Assembly: GCA_040768665.1 (NCBI GenBank)
Contig: JAXGMN010000019.1
Location: 177,012 to 241,011 of the forward strand
Length of the DNA: 64,000 nt
From: JABWBD01 sp040768665
GTDB lineage: Bacteria; Planctomycetota; Planctomycetia; Pirellulales; Thermoguttaceae
Reading direction: 5' to 3'
Positions 1-8,720 of the stretch are shown piece by piece; within the stretch, counting starts at the first letter, position 1; each line of letters opens with the position of its first letter. The notes beneath the pieces are model-generated. The model saw only the letters and a program-made list of their open reading frames with translations. It was not told the origin of the DNA and searched no databases. Made by a program: the position numbers and the translations under genes.

Positions 1-973
1 CTTGGCGCTCGCCGCCGGTAGCGGCACCGGTCTGTTCCGCGTCGCCTTCCTGCCGGGTTTCGCCGGAGGGGCCTTCGCCTTCGGCGCCCTCGCCGCCGAG
101 CATGGCGTGGTCCGAGGGTTCCTGGTCGGGTGAATCGAAGACGAGGCGGATATTCGAGCTTTCATAGTCAGCCGCCGGGCGTGGCAGTAAGGCCGCCAGC
201 ACGACCAACGCCGCGACAAGGCCGCCCCCGACCGCAATCCACCAGCGGGCCATGGCTGCCGGCATCTGGAGGCTCCGTTGCCGGAGATAGCGGCGGAGCC
301 CAAGGAACGTGGTCATGGTCAGAAGCGCCAGCCCACTACTGACGTAGAAGAACAGAAGCCGAAAAGCGTACTGCCTGCGCCCCGGATCGTCCTTGGGGAG
401 ACACAGCTCACCGATGGCGAACAGCGGCAGCGCGGCCAGGGAGAAATAGACGATCCATACTCCCGGCGCGTGCGGCCCTTTGCTCGAGAAGCGTTCTCGC
501 ATGCGCTGCCACAAGCCCTTGCGAGCATCGGGCGACGAACCGTGAGCGTCCTCCGCGGCTTCTTCCAGGCCGGCGGACTGCAGAAGCCCTTCGCCCGAGG
601 CATCTTCCGTTTCGTCAATGAGTGTGCAGTCCCAAGTGAGCTTGTGGGCGCTCCACCAGATAATGGCCATCAGGCCGACGTTGATGATGAGCCCGCGATC
701 GACGAACTTCGCCAGCGCCAGGACGGTGACGATCGCCAGCGGAATGCCGTACAACGTCGCGTGTTCGGAGCCGAATTCGATCGAGAGCCTTGCGACCAGG
801 ACGATTGCCATCACGAACAGCGCCAGGATGAAATGGAGCCGTTCGCCATACTGGCCCTGATAGAACACTTCCACAAGGAAGAAGACCAGGCTCCCGACCA
901 TCACCATGATCAGTGCCGGGCTGATCGCGATGCCGATGTAATCGGCCAGTGTTTTATTGAGCCGAGGAGCCAT
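1..973 (-). CDS. Multi-pass membrane protein, 3' part cut off by window edge
   Basis: An open frame starts at ATG 973 (reads MAPRLNKTLADYIGIAISPA) and runs off the window at base 1, giving 324 visible residues. It has about seven hydrophobic segments (roughly residues 14-38, 46-64, 72-88, 92-105, 168-183, 204-224 and 241-263), an acidic loop after the fourth, and a Glu/Gly/Ser-rich tail that begins after the last segment and continues beyond the edge. It is therefore an inner-membrane protein with a polar C-terminal part. The arrangement resembles planctomycete membrane proteins of the DUF4129 kind, but the diagnostic domain would lie outside the window, so the family is a guess. The upstream side is repeat B1 rather than an obvious promoter. 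The plus-strand ORFs over the same bases are shadows. Confidence 0.65.
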   Translation of the reverse strand, partial: MAPRLNKTLADYIGIAISPALIMVMVGSLVFFLVEVFYQGQYGERLHFILALFVMAIVLVARLSIEFGSEHATLYGIPLAIVTVLALAKFVDRGLIINVGLMAIIWWSAHKLTWDCTLIDETEDASGEGLLQSAGLEEAAEDAHGSSPDARKGLWQRMRERFSSKGPHAPGVWIVYFSLAALPLFAIGELCLPKDDPGRRQYAFRLLFFYVSSGLALLTMTTFLGLRRYLRQRSLQMPAAMARWWIAVGGGLVAALVVLAALLPRPAADYESSNIRLVFDSPDQEPSDHAMLGGEGAEGEGPSGETRQEGDAEQTGAATGGERQ

Positions 974-1052
974 GCGGGAATCTGCACGCGAACCACACTT
1001 GGGGGAACGGTTCTCTTGAAGACCTCTCGTGTCGGATCAGTCTCGGGGTGTT

Positions 1053-1177
1053 CGTAACCGTTCACGGGGCGGAAGACAGGGGGACAGGTCCATGTTTTCG
1101 GCAAACGTTCTTGGCGCCAAAATACAACGACTGGCCGAAAAATGGACCAGTCCCCGGCCGGCGCGTGAACGGTTACG
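1053..1177. repeat. Palindromic repeat B, complete copy (B1)
   Basis: The element is bounded by 14-base arms (CGTAACCGTTCACG and its exact reverse complement). Inside, a second complementary pair surrounds the centre (GGGGACAGGTCCAT on the left, ATGGACCAGTCCCC on the right), so the transcript would form a long hairpin. It lies between the membrane-protein start and the GH2-like remnant. Partial copies occur at about 15915-15984 plus 17966-17976 (split by the group II intron), at 60646-60690, and at about 61655-61676. Confidence 0.75.
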
Positions 1178-1285
1178 GGTGTTCGCCTTCCCTGTCAGGA
1201 TAACGGATAGGAGAGCCTAAGTCACGCGGGATGCGTCCGAAAAGGGCCGGTGCGGATGCCACGCCCCCGCGCCACGGGTGCCGGC

Positions 1286-2420
1286 TCACCAGCGGAAGAA
1301 ACGGTACGGGTCGTCCCACTCCTGCGGCTCGTCGGCGTAGAGGCCGGCGGTCCAGCGGCCCTGCGACGGCGGATCGCAGGGCAACATTCGCACGTCGGAA
1401 ATCCACAGATTTCCTCGCCGCGCATGCCAGATCTGGAGCCGCGTCTTGGATGAAGCCGTAGCGGTGGCCTGGACCAGGAAAGTGAACTCCTTCCAGGTCT
1501 CTTGAGGAGCGAAACGCTGGTACTCGATCAGCGAGCGCCAAGCGGTCGTGTCTTGCACGGCGAGAGTCACTTCGCCTTCGAGCCCCTCGGACCTCGCGTG
1601 CAGCGAAATCCGATACCACTGCTTCTCTCTTACGGGAACGTCGTACTGGGCGAGCATCGGCAGCGAGACCCTGCAGTTCGGCCCGAACGGTCATTTCGCC
1701 ATTGCGGACTGAAGTGTCGACCTTTACGTCCCCGATCCGCGCGGCGGCAGGCGTGGCGTCGAGGTACACGTCGCCGCACAATCCGCGGCGTGCGACGGCG
1801 CCTTGGACTGCACGGGCGGCGTTGGTGTCGTTGAAGGAGAGCCGCACGCCTTTCAACGGCATTGCGACGACGAGCATGCTGAGCACGTGCGTCGTTTCGG
1901 GGCGGCATACCGGGCTGATGTCGAGTTCACCGGCCGGGAAGCGGATCTCGCCGGCACGCTGCCCGTCCAGGTACACCGCGGCATACGAGTTGAGGTACTC
2001 GGCATAGACCGCAATTCGGCGGCCGGCCCACGCCGCTGGAATCGTAATCTCGCGCTGGTACCAGGCCGCCGGCACGGCAGCGAGCTTCCGGTCTTTCCAA
2101 CCCGGGTGGGCCTGGACGGTCTGGGAGTCCTTCTGCATGTAGTCGGTGATTCCGGGCCAGCAACCGGGGACCTTGAAGTATCCCCATCCGCTCTCGGGCA
2201 CCCGATCGCTCGTCGGATCCGCCGGCTGCCACCGCCAGAGCCCGTTGACCGAGACCCGCTCGCGCGTGGGCGTGGTCTCGCGGTAAGCGTTGTCCAGGTC
2301 CCAGACGGGCCGAACGCCCGGCGGCAGGGCAACAGTGGTTTGGGTCGGACAAACAGCGGCGGTCATGTTGCAAACCAACGCCGCGACAACAACCATCCGG
2401 ACGTGACTTCGCCAGATCAT
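1286..2420 (-). pseudogene. GH2-type glycoside hydrolase remnant with internal deletion
   Basis: From ATG 2420 the frame encodes a signal peptide (about residues 1-30) and a GH2 sugar-binding jelly-roll: the segments NGLWRWQP, WGYFKVPGCWP, WYQREITIPAAWAGRR and YLNSYAAVYLDGQ are typical of beta-galactosidase N-termini. Near base 1660 the frame changes to one that encodes a carbohydrate-binding-like C-terminus and stops at 1286 after DPYRFFRW. The catalytic TIM barrel is missing: GH2 enzymes are usually 800-1200 residues and here only about 378 codons remain. The simplest reading is an internal deletion joining the two ends, so the product cannot be a working hydrolase. The shift at the junction also excludes a neat in-frame miniprotein. 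Confidence 0.65.
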
Positions 2421-2689
2421 CGGACACTCCTGAGTGGTTGACGGTTCCCTGCCAGGATATCATAACAGAACGTGGTCGGGGCCGTAGGAAAAAAGACTCC
2501 CGTCCCCTTCCGTGCTTTCCGCCGTTCTGCCCCTAATGACTGGCCGTACTCGCGGTGATTGACACGGGCCGGCCGGGCAGCGAAACTGAGTTTTGTGAAA
2601 CGACTTTTTGCTGGCCCGTCGCCACGGCGGAACTGCCACGGCTCAAAGGGCGTGTTTGGCAGTCAATCATCCCATCTGGAGTAACGGCA

Positions 2690-4084
2690 ATGAAACGGAA
2701 ACAATGGACCCGGCGCGATGTACTGAAAACCAGCGCGGCGCTCGCGCTACCCACCCTTGTTCCGGCAAGTGTGCTGGGGCTTCAAAACTCCCCGCCGAGC
2801 GAGTCGGTGCGAGTGGGGGTGATCGGCTGCGGCGGCCGGTCGCGGGTGATTCGCGACGGTGACGATGTGAAAGGTTTCCAGGTGGTGGCCGCTTGCGACC
2901 TGCAGATCGACAAGGCGGAGAAGTGGGTCAAAGAGCTGTCGGAAGGCAAGAAGTGGGGCGTCTATGACGATTTCCGCCAGATGATCGAGAAGGAGAAACT
3001 CGACGCGGTGATGGTCGAGACGCCGACGCACCCCCGGGCGTGGATTGCCATGCAGGCGATGCAGGCCGGCATGGACGTGTACATCGAAAAGCCGATGTGC
3101 CTGACGATCGCCGAGGGCCGCGCGATGATCAATCTGGCGCGGAAGTACAATCGCGTGACCCAGGTGGGCACCCAGCAACGGTCGATGCCGTTGAACAATT
3201 GGGCGAGCGACCTGGTCAAGTCGGGCAAGCTCGGCAAGTGCCTGACGGTACTCGCGCCGAACTTCATCGGGCCGTTCCGGTGGACCAAGACCTCGTCGAA
3301 GGATGTGAAGGAACCGGTTGAGAAGTGGTGGGACCTCTGGACGAACCAGGCCGAGCTTCGGCCATACGATCCGCAACTCCATCGCGGCTGGGCCCGCTGG
3401 TGGGACTACGACGGCGGCGGGCTGTGCTTCGGCGTGACCGGCTGGGGCACGCATTCCTATGACCAGGTGAACCGCGGCCTGGGGACCGACGACACGGGCC
3501 CGGTCGAGGTGCTGCTCGAAGAGCCGCTGGCCGAACGCGAGAGCGGCCGGTTCGCTCCGCGCGAGACGGTCGGCGGAGTCCTGATCGGCGAGACGGGCGA
3601 CGAAGACACCGGCACACCTTATCACCGCATGGCCAAGCTTTCGGGTCCGAGGGCGAAAGTGAGGATGAAGTTCGCTTCCGGCACCGAGCTTCGCCTGCAC
3701 CTGGACGGCGACCGCGGACCGGGCCTGGGCGCAATCTTCGTGTGCGAGCAAGGCAAGATCGAGATCAATCGTGACAAGGTGGCGAGCAATCCCAAGGAGA
3801 TCGTCCGCGCGGCGGACAATCCGGGACACAACACCCGCCGCGAGACGGCCTACCACATCGAGAACTGGATCGAGTGCATCAAGAGCCGCCAGCGTTGCAC
3901 GGCCGACGTGGAAATCGGGCAGCGAAGCTCCACGCTCTGCTACCTGGTGAACATCGCCCGCGATGTCGGCTGGGTGGGCAAGCCACTGCGTTGGGATCCG
4001 GTTGCCGAGCGCTTCACCAACTGCGAGGAAGGCAACCAGTTCGTCGACCGGCAGCGCCGCGCGGGCTACGAATTGCCCACGTGA
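2690..4084 (+). CDS. Gfo/Idh/MocA family oxidoreductase, Tat-exported
   Basis: A 464-residue NAD(P)-dependent sugar or sugar-alcohol oxidoreductase. ATG 2690 was chosen because it puts a twin-arginine signal at the N-terminus (KRKQWTRRDVLKTSAALALP) with a GGAG-like ribosome site upstream; the frame is open earlier but that part has no signal. The Rossmann motif VRVGVIGCGGRSR follows the signal at about residue 40, the EKP motif (YIEKPMCLTIAEGRAMI) is near residue 135, and the C-terminal substrate domain is complete. Planctomycetes carry many exported paralogues of this family; the substrate cannot be read from sequence. It is monocistronic and converges on the Uma2 gene, with hairpins in the gap. 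Confidence 0.9.
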   Translation: MKRKQWTRRDVLKTSAALALPTLVPASVLGLQNSPPSESVRVGVIGCGGRSRVIRDGDDVKGFQVVAACDLQIDKAEKWVKELSEGKKWGVYDDFRQMIEKEKLDAVMVETPTHPRAWIAMQAMQAGMDVYIEKPMCLTIAEGRAMINLARKYNRVTQVGTQQRSMPLNNWASDLVKSGKLGKCLTVLAPNFIGPFRWTKTSSKDVKEPVEKWWDLWTNQAELRPYDPQLHRGWARWWDYDGGGLCFGVTGWGTHSYDQVNRGLGTDDTGPVEVLLEEPLAERESGRFAPRETVGGVLIGETGDEDTGTPYHRMAKLSGPRAKVRMKFASGTELRLHLDGDRGPGLGAIFVCEQGKIEINRDKVASNPKEIVRAADNPGHNTRRETAYHIENWIECIKSRQRCTADVEIGQRSSTLCYLVNIARDVGWVGKPLRWDPVAERFTNCEEGNQFVDRQRRAGYELPT

Positions 4085-4115
4085 CGGTTGGCCAGAGCGA
4101 ACGTCTGAGAGTCGC

Positions 4116-4157
4116 GAGTTGAGAGCCAGGGAAAGACGTAGGGTCTGGCTCTCGACT
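4116..4157. terminator. Hairpin between convergent genes (first of two)
   Basis: Arms GAGTTGAGAGCCAG and CTGGCTCTCGACTC pair at 13 of 14 positions around a 14-base loop. It sits just after the oxidoreductase stop. It lacks a clear T-tract, so termination is an inference from position. Confidence 0.4.
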
Positions 4158-4165
4158 CCCTTAGA

Positions 4166-4210
4166 AGCCCTGACAAAACGGGAGGTGCCTGTCCCCGTTT
4201 TGTTAGGGCT
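4166..4210. terminator. Hairpin between convergent genes (second), palindromic repeat-like
   Basis: The arms AGCCCTGACAAAACGGG and CCGTTTTGTTAGGGCT are nearly perfect inverted repeats around a short centre containing GGTGCCTGTCC, which recalls the core of repeat family A. It ends three bases before the Uma2 stop codon, so it could terminate transcription from both sides. Confidence 0.5.
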
Positions 4211-4212
4211 TA

Positions 4213-4806
4213 TTATGCGAAGAGTCGACGCAGATCGAGTGTGAAACCGGGGAGTAGAGGATCGCCGGAGATCGTTTCCGGGTTGTCCAAGCGGACCACT
4301 GCAGCGCCGGGCCGGTAGATGTAGACCCTCTTTCTCGCCGGATCGATGAGCCATCCGAGCTCCTGCCGTTGGCAATATACTGGCATCTTCTCCTGCAAAG
4401 CAGGGAGCCGGTCAGTCCGAGAGCGTATCTCGACCACGAAGTCCGGGCATAGGGGAGGAAATCGCTCGCGCTCTGCCGTCGTCAACGCCTCCCACCGCTC
4501 GCGTCTTACCCACGCCAGGTCCGGCGATCGCTCGGCTCCATTGGGAAGGACAAAACCCGTGGATGAACCAAATGGCACCCCTGTGCCGTCGGACTCTGCC
4601 CAATGGTACAAAGCGGCCCCCGCCCCCAGCTCACGCCTGCCGGACTCCCCACCTGACGGCGGCATAACGATGATTTCTCCTTCGCTGGTACGCTCAATGT
4701 TAAGTTCCCGGTTCAACTGACAGAACTGGAAAAACTCTTCGTCCGTGATCGATCTTCCCAGTGGTCCCAGGTGAAGAACCAAGGGCCATGTGCTCGCCGT
4801 CGCCAT
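4213..4806 (-). CDS. Uma2 family (DUF820) restriction-endonuclease-fold protein
   Basis: A 197-residue protein with the DUF820/Uma2 pattern: N-terminal ITDEEFFQFCQLNRELNIERT, the central SPDLAWVRRERW and the PD-(D/E)XK-like core CPDFVVEIRSRTD followed by a GWLIDPARKRVYIYRPG strand. The acidic and lysine/glutamate positions expected of the nuclease fold are mostly present. Members are widespread as multiple paralogues in cyanobacteria and planctomycetes, and their cellular role is not established. The gene stands alone, convergent with the oxidoreductase gene. Its length is normal for the family. Confidence 0.85.
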   Translation of the reverse strand: MATASTWPLVLHLGPLGRSITDEEFFQFCQLNRELNIERTSEGEIIVMPPSGGESGRRELGAGAALYHWAESDGTGVPFGSSTGFVLPNGAERSPDLAWVRRERWEALTTAERERFPPLCPDFVVEIRSRTDRLPALQEKMPVYCQRQELGWLIDPARKRVYIYRPGAAVVRLDNPETISGDPLLPGFTLDLRRLFA

Positions 4807-4956
4807 GAAAACACCGTCGCACTCGAGGGATTATTGAATACGCCTTATAGTCTATTTCGCTGCGTACGTCGAAGGCAATCCCTTTGATGATCGAAGGGGC
4901 CTGTCGTCCAACGCCGCGCGCTTCGCACACAGGAGCATCTCGGCTATCTTGAAAAC

Positions 4957-7900
4957 CTATTGGTCTTTGTTTTCGGAGAGCGCGATTCCGATCGTCGGAT
5001 CGGTCGTGAACACGAGGCCGCCGACGATGGCGGTGCCATCACTGAGCTTGATCGTGACCGCGTGATCTCCCGCCGCCAGATCGACTTTGCCCAAGGAATG
5101 CCAGGTTGGCTCGGCGATGTCGGCCGGGGCTGCAATCTCCGTCTCTCCGACGGAGACCGACGGCGCATTGCCGCCATTGTATGCACGCAGCCAGGCGAGG
5201 TAGGTGCCCGCGGCCGGAAAATGTACCTGCCACGATGCCGTCCCCCGGCCCTGGATTGCCGCCCGCTGCGGGAAGTCGGCCGGCGGCTGCAGGCGGACGC
5301 CGCCGCCCAGTGCCGCGTTTTGCGGGTCCAGTTCCAGATAGGTGCAGGTCTCTTCGGCGGCGAGGTCCGACGGGACGATGCTGATGTCGTCGAAGTACAT
5401 CAGGACGTCGATCGCCTCGCGCGTGCGGGTGTTCAGGGCAAGGTAGTTCCTCGTGTTGTACTCCGGCACGCGGAAGTCGACCGAGAGCTTCTGCCAGCTT
5501 TCGGGTCGCGAGAGGTCGTAGGCATTGGTCGCGCAGCGATGCAGATCCGCTGGCATCGCGGAACTGAATCCGGCACGGAGCGCGGGATAGTCTTACGCTG
5601 AGAGCCTGTCCCAAAACCGTCGGGGACTGGCCCACTTGCGGAGTCTTCGGCGTAATGTGCCCGTCCCCTTCTCCTCGCGGTTTTGGGACAGGCTCTCCGA
5701 GCTTGTCCACCCGCAGCCACGCGGTCAGGCGGTATTGCCTGCCGGGCACGAGCCACTTGATCTCGTAAGCAGCGGCCTTGTCGTAGGTGGTGTTGACATA
5801 CTCGCCCTGTTCGGCAAAGGTTCCCGAGATCTTGAGCGACGCCGGCGCTGGAGTGCTTGATCTCGTGCATCGCTCGACTTGCCAGCCGCGCGAAGGCCAG
5901 CCGTCGATATTTCTCTCGAAGTTCGGATTCGGGACGATCGTCGGCAGCGTGCGGGCCGCGGGGCCGCTGAAGAGTGCCGTGATCCGTTGGAGGAACGCCG
6001 AAGCGGTCTCGGCCCACCTCGTCCAGTGCCTGGGCCGGTGCAGAGGACGGCCAGGTCCGGGTCGCTCTTCCGCTGGTGGGAAGGCTGGTCCAGCCGGCCG
6101 CGAGTGCCTGGCGGCAGAGGTCGGCCAGTCGGGCGTCGTTGGCGTGCCGGGCCGCGAACGCCATGCCTTGCATTTGGATCCAGGCCGTGGCGACCGATGC
6201 GGAGGTTTTCGGGCAGGAGGTGTAGCGGAATCCCTTTTCGGCCGGCACCCACATCGTGTCCGCGATAAATCGGGCGGTCTTGACGATGTCGTCCGCCGCC
6301 CGTTCGTCTCCGGTTTCCTCGTAATACATCCGCTGGGCGGTCATCTCGACGGCGAGCATGAAGCCGGCCTCGCCGGAGTGTTTTGCGTCGGGGCAATTGC
6401 AGTGGCCGGTCGGGAGCTTGTGGTAGTGGAAGCCGTGATCGCCGGTGGCCAGCGACTTCTCCTCGTAGACCGCATCGATCAGGATCTTGGCCGCGTTGAG
6501 ATAGAAGAGGCCGTCCTCGGTGGCCGTGTAAGCCGCGATCTGCATCTTTCCGACCCAGCCGGGCTCGCGGGCGCACAGCTCGTAGCTGGTCAGCCCGGCC
6601 CGCCGTACACGTCGGAGATCATTCTCGCCGTGTCGTACGACCGCCGGTCGCCTCCCAGCAGGTAATGCTCGAACATCCCCTGCGACCAGACGTGCCCGCG
6701 GTTGTCGGACCAGCCGGGCGATGCGTAGACCTTCATGTCTTTGTAGTCGCCCGGATAGCCGGCGCAGGCTGATGGAATGCGTCCACTGCTGGCCGACGCG
6801 CCGCGGGTCGGAGGCGCAGGCGGGTGTCGACGTCGCGCTGGTGGCGGACCGCCTCTTCGGCGCCGGAAGAACGCCGGGTTCTCGCCAGGGCGAACTGGGT
6901 CAGGAAGGCGTGGCCGAGCGGGGTCGTATTCCAGATTGCCCAGTTCCACTGCCAGCTCGCCGTGCCAGTCGCCGAAATTCATCATCCCATACTCGCGAGC
7001 CCGATCGCGGCTTTCCTGGAAACGGTCGATGCCGGCGGCGAGGGCCTGTCGTAGCCTGGGAACTGGTCGCGGACGGCCACGCCCAGCCCCCAGCGCGCGG
7101 GAGCCTTCGATCCACTCCGGCGGCACCGACGCCACCGGCCTTCTCCTGTGCCGACTCGAAGCGGTCGCATCGCCGCGGCAGATCCAGAACTCCCAGGTCT
7201 TGAAAACCCTGCCGGACGGTGCAGTCCGTCGCGGATCTGGTAATACAGCTTGTCCTCGTCGGGCCGCTTCTCGTAAAAGCCCACCGGCAAGCGAGGGCAG
7301 ACCGCGAAGAACAGGTGTCGGTCGCGGATTTCCACCGACGCCGGCCACTGTTGCCACAGGTGCCGCATGACCGCCCAGCGGTCGCCGCCGAGGTGGACGA
7401 GGCCATCGAGCGCTTTCTCTTGGTATCGCCGGGTTCTTGACCCATTCGAAGTCTTCTCGTTGAAGCACTCGCTCTCCTTCGGCAAGCGGGATCGACCGGT
7501 CCGGGGAGCCGACCGTGCATGTGCCGGCGATCTGGCCGTTCCGCAGGCCGACCGCGAGGGAGCGGATCGAGGTGAACTCGTCTTCCAGGTTATCGTTCTC
7601 GACGCTGTAGTCGATCCGCATCAACCCGAGTTCGGGCCACTCGTGGCAGCGGGCGGTGAACGCCAGAGCTTATTTCCATCGGCGGTCGCATGATGTCCGG
7701 TGATTTTCAGGACACCTTTGACCGGGTCGGTTTCCTCAAGCTCGACGTTGTCGACCACGTCGCGGTAAGTTTTGCCCTGGGCATCCAGCAGTTCGATCTT
7801 GATGGGTAGGGGCATTTTGTCTGTGTCCGGGCGTCGCCACATCCGGGCCTCGCTTTGCCGCCGGGCCACGTTCCGACCGAACTCGAAAATCGCATCTTTG

Positions 7901-8556
7901 GCCGCGGCGGGTGCGAGGAAGTCGACGCGAGCCCATTTGATGCTCTGGTCTTCACGCCACCGCACGACGGCCTTCACGCCGCAGGGGACTTCAGCGCCAT
8001 CGATCAGGATGCGAGCGTGGGCCGGATCGGCGAAGGCTCCTTTCGGGAAGGGAATGCCGGTGGTGATCGGCAGGCGTGCGAGTTCCAGTCGCCGGGGCGT
8101 AGCGAGGCGGATCCGCTGTTGGGTCGGCCGGCCCTCGGCGGTTCGGGCCGGCGGACGGTGAGGATTTCATCGGCGAAGTCCCGGCCGAGCCGGGTCGTGC
8201 CGGTTACCCGCAGGTGAACCGGCCAGGACTCGGATTTTGGCCGGGCGCGGTGGTTGTTAGCCCAACCGGTGCCTGCGTCGCGATTGTTGGTTGTTCCACG
8301 CAGTCCGCTGGGGTCCTCCGCATTCCGAGCCCTGATCGGGCGTGGGCCCGTACTCGACCTGACCCTTGCCGGGTCTCCCTGGACGGTGATCCAGCGGACG
8401 CGTACGATTCCCAAGATCGGCCCAGGCGTCGAGCTTCACGAGCACGGGAGGGGCCGAGTCGTCTTGCTCAGACCCGCTCAGCGGACTTTGCCAGGCGACG
8501 CTCGAGAGAATCGCGGCGGTGCCCAGGATTAAGGGGAGCAGCGTGCGAGGATTCAC
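4957..8556 (-). pseudogene. Exo-rhamnogalacturonan-lyase-like (PcRGLX/YetA) secreted protein, multiply frameshifted
   Basis: Pieces in all three minus frames join into one protein of about 1200 codons. A GTG at 8556 with a GAAGAGG ribosome site begins a signal peptide (VNPRTLLPLILGTAAILSSV). A region near 8020-7700 matches the N-terminal RIFT-barrel pattern of PcRGLX-like proteins (PITTGIPFPKGAF, RWREDQSIKWARVDFLAP). Bases 6700-6100 match the helical toroid (WSDNRGHVWSQGMFEHYLLGG, then YTATEDGLFYLNAAKILIDAV). The end (5556-4957) is a beta-sandwich carbohydrate-binding-like module. Frame changes occur near 8410, 8000, 7650, 7000, 6150 and 5600, and repeat A1 lies inside. In the family these enzymes remove disaccharides from rhamnogalacturonan. 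The gene is either dead or badly assembled; the reconstruction itself is fairly secure. Confidence 0.65.
5601..5696. repeat. Palindromic repeat A, copy A1
   Basis: A 96-base element begins AGAGCCTGTCCCAAAACCG and ends with its reverse complement. The interior carries GTCGGGGACTGG, GGAGTCTTCGG and GTCCCCTTCTCCTCG, the same order as copies A2 and A3. It lies inside the rhamnogalacturonan-lyase-like gene, before the C-terminal module. Confidence 0.85.
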
Positions 8557-8660
8557 GATCTGGCCTCTTCGTTGCGACGGGACTGTGTCGCTGCTGCAAG
8601 CGTTGGAATTCCAGGTAGTCGGCATGCCTCACTTCCTCTTCCCTATTCCTGCCGCTCAAA

Positions 8661-8714
8661 CCGACAACCGACAACCGACAACTGACAACCGACAACCGAC
8701 AACTGACAACTGAC
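8661..8714. repeat. Heptanucleotide tandem repeat (C[C/T]GACAA)
   Basis: About 7.7 perfect-register units of seven bases, alternating CCGACAA and CTGACAA. It lies in the 164-base gap between the end of the sialidase-fusion gene and the GTG start of the lyase-like gene, both on the minus strand, so a change in copy number would alter the leader of the lyase-like gene. Confidence 0.9.
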
Positions 8715-8720
8715 TAACAA

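Noticed and set aside
278..1057. Plus-strand ORF of 259 residues at the left edge
   Set aside because: The opposite strand encodes a coherent multi-pass membrane protein over the same bases; the plus frame is rich in Asp/Gln/Arg/His and has no domain.
2747..4375. Minus-strand ORF of 542 residues opposite the Gfo/Idh/MocA gene
   Set aside because: Antisense to a gene with clear motifs; composition (Arg/His/Leu-rich) is typical of a shadow frame in GC-rich DNA.
8661..8714. CRISPR-like array
   Set aside because: Units are only seven bases with no spacers, so it is a simple tandem repeat.
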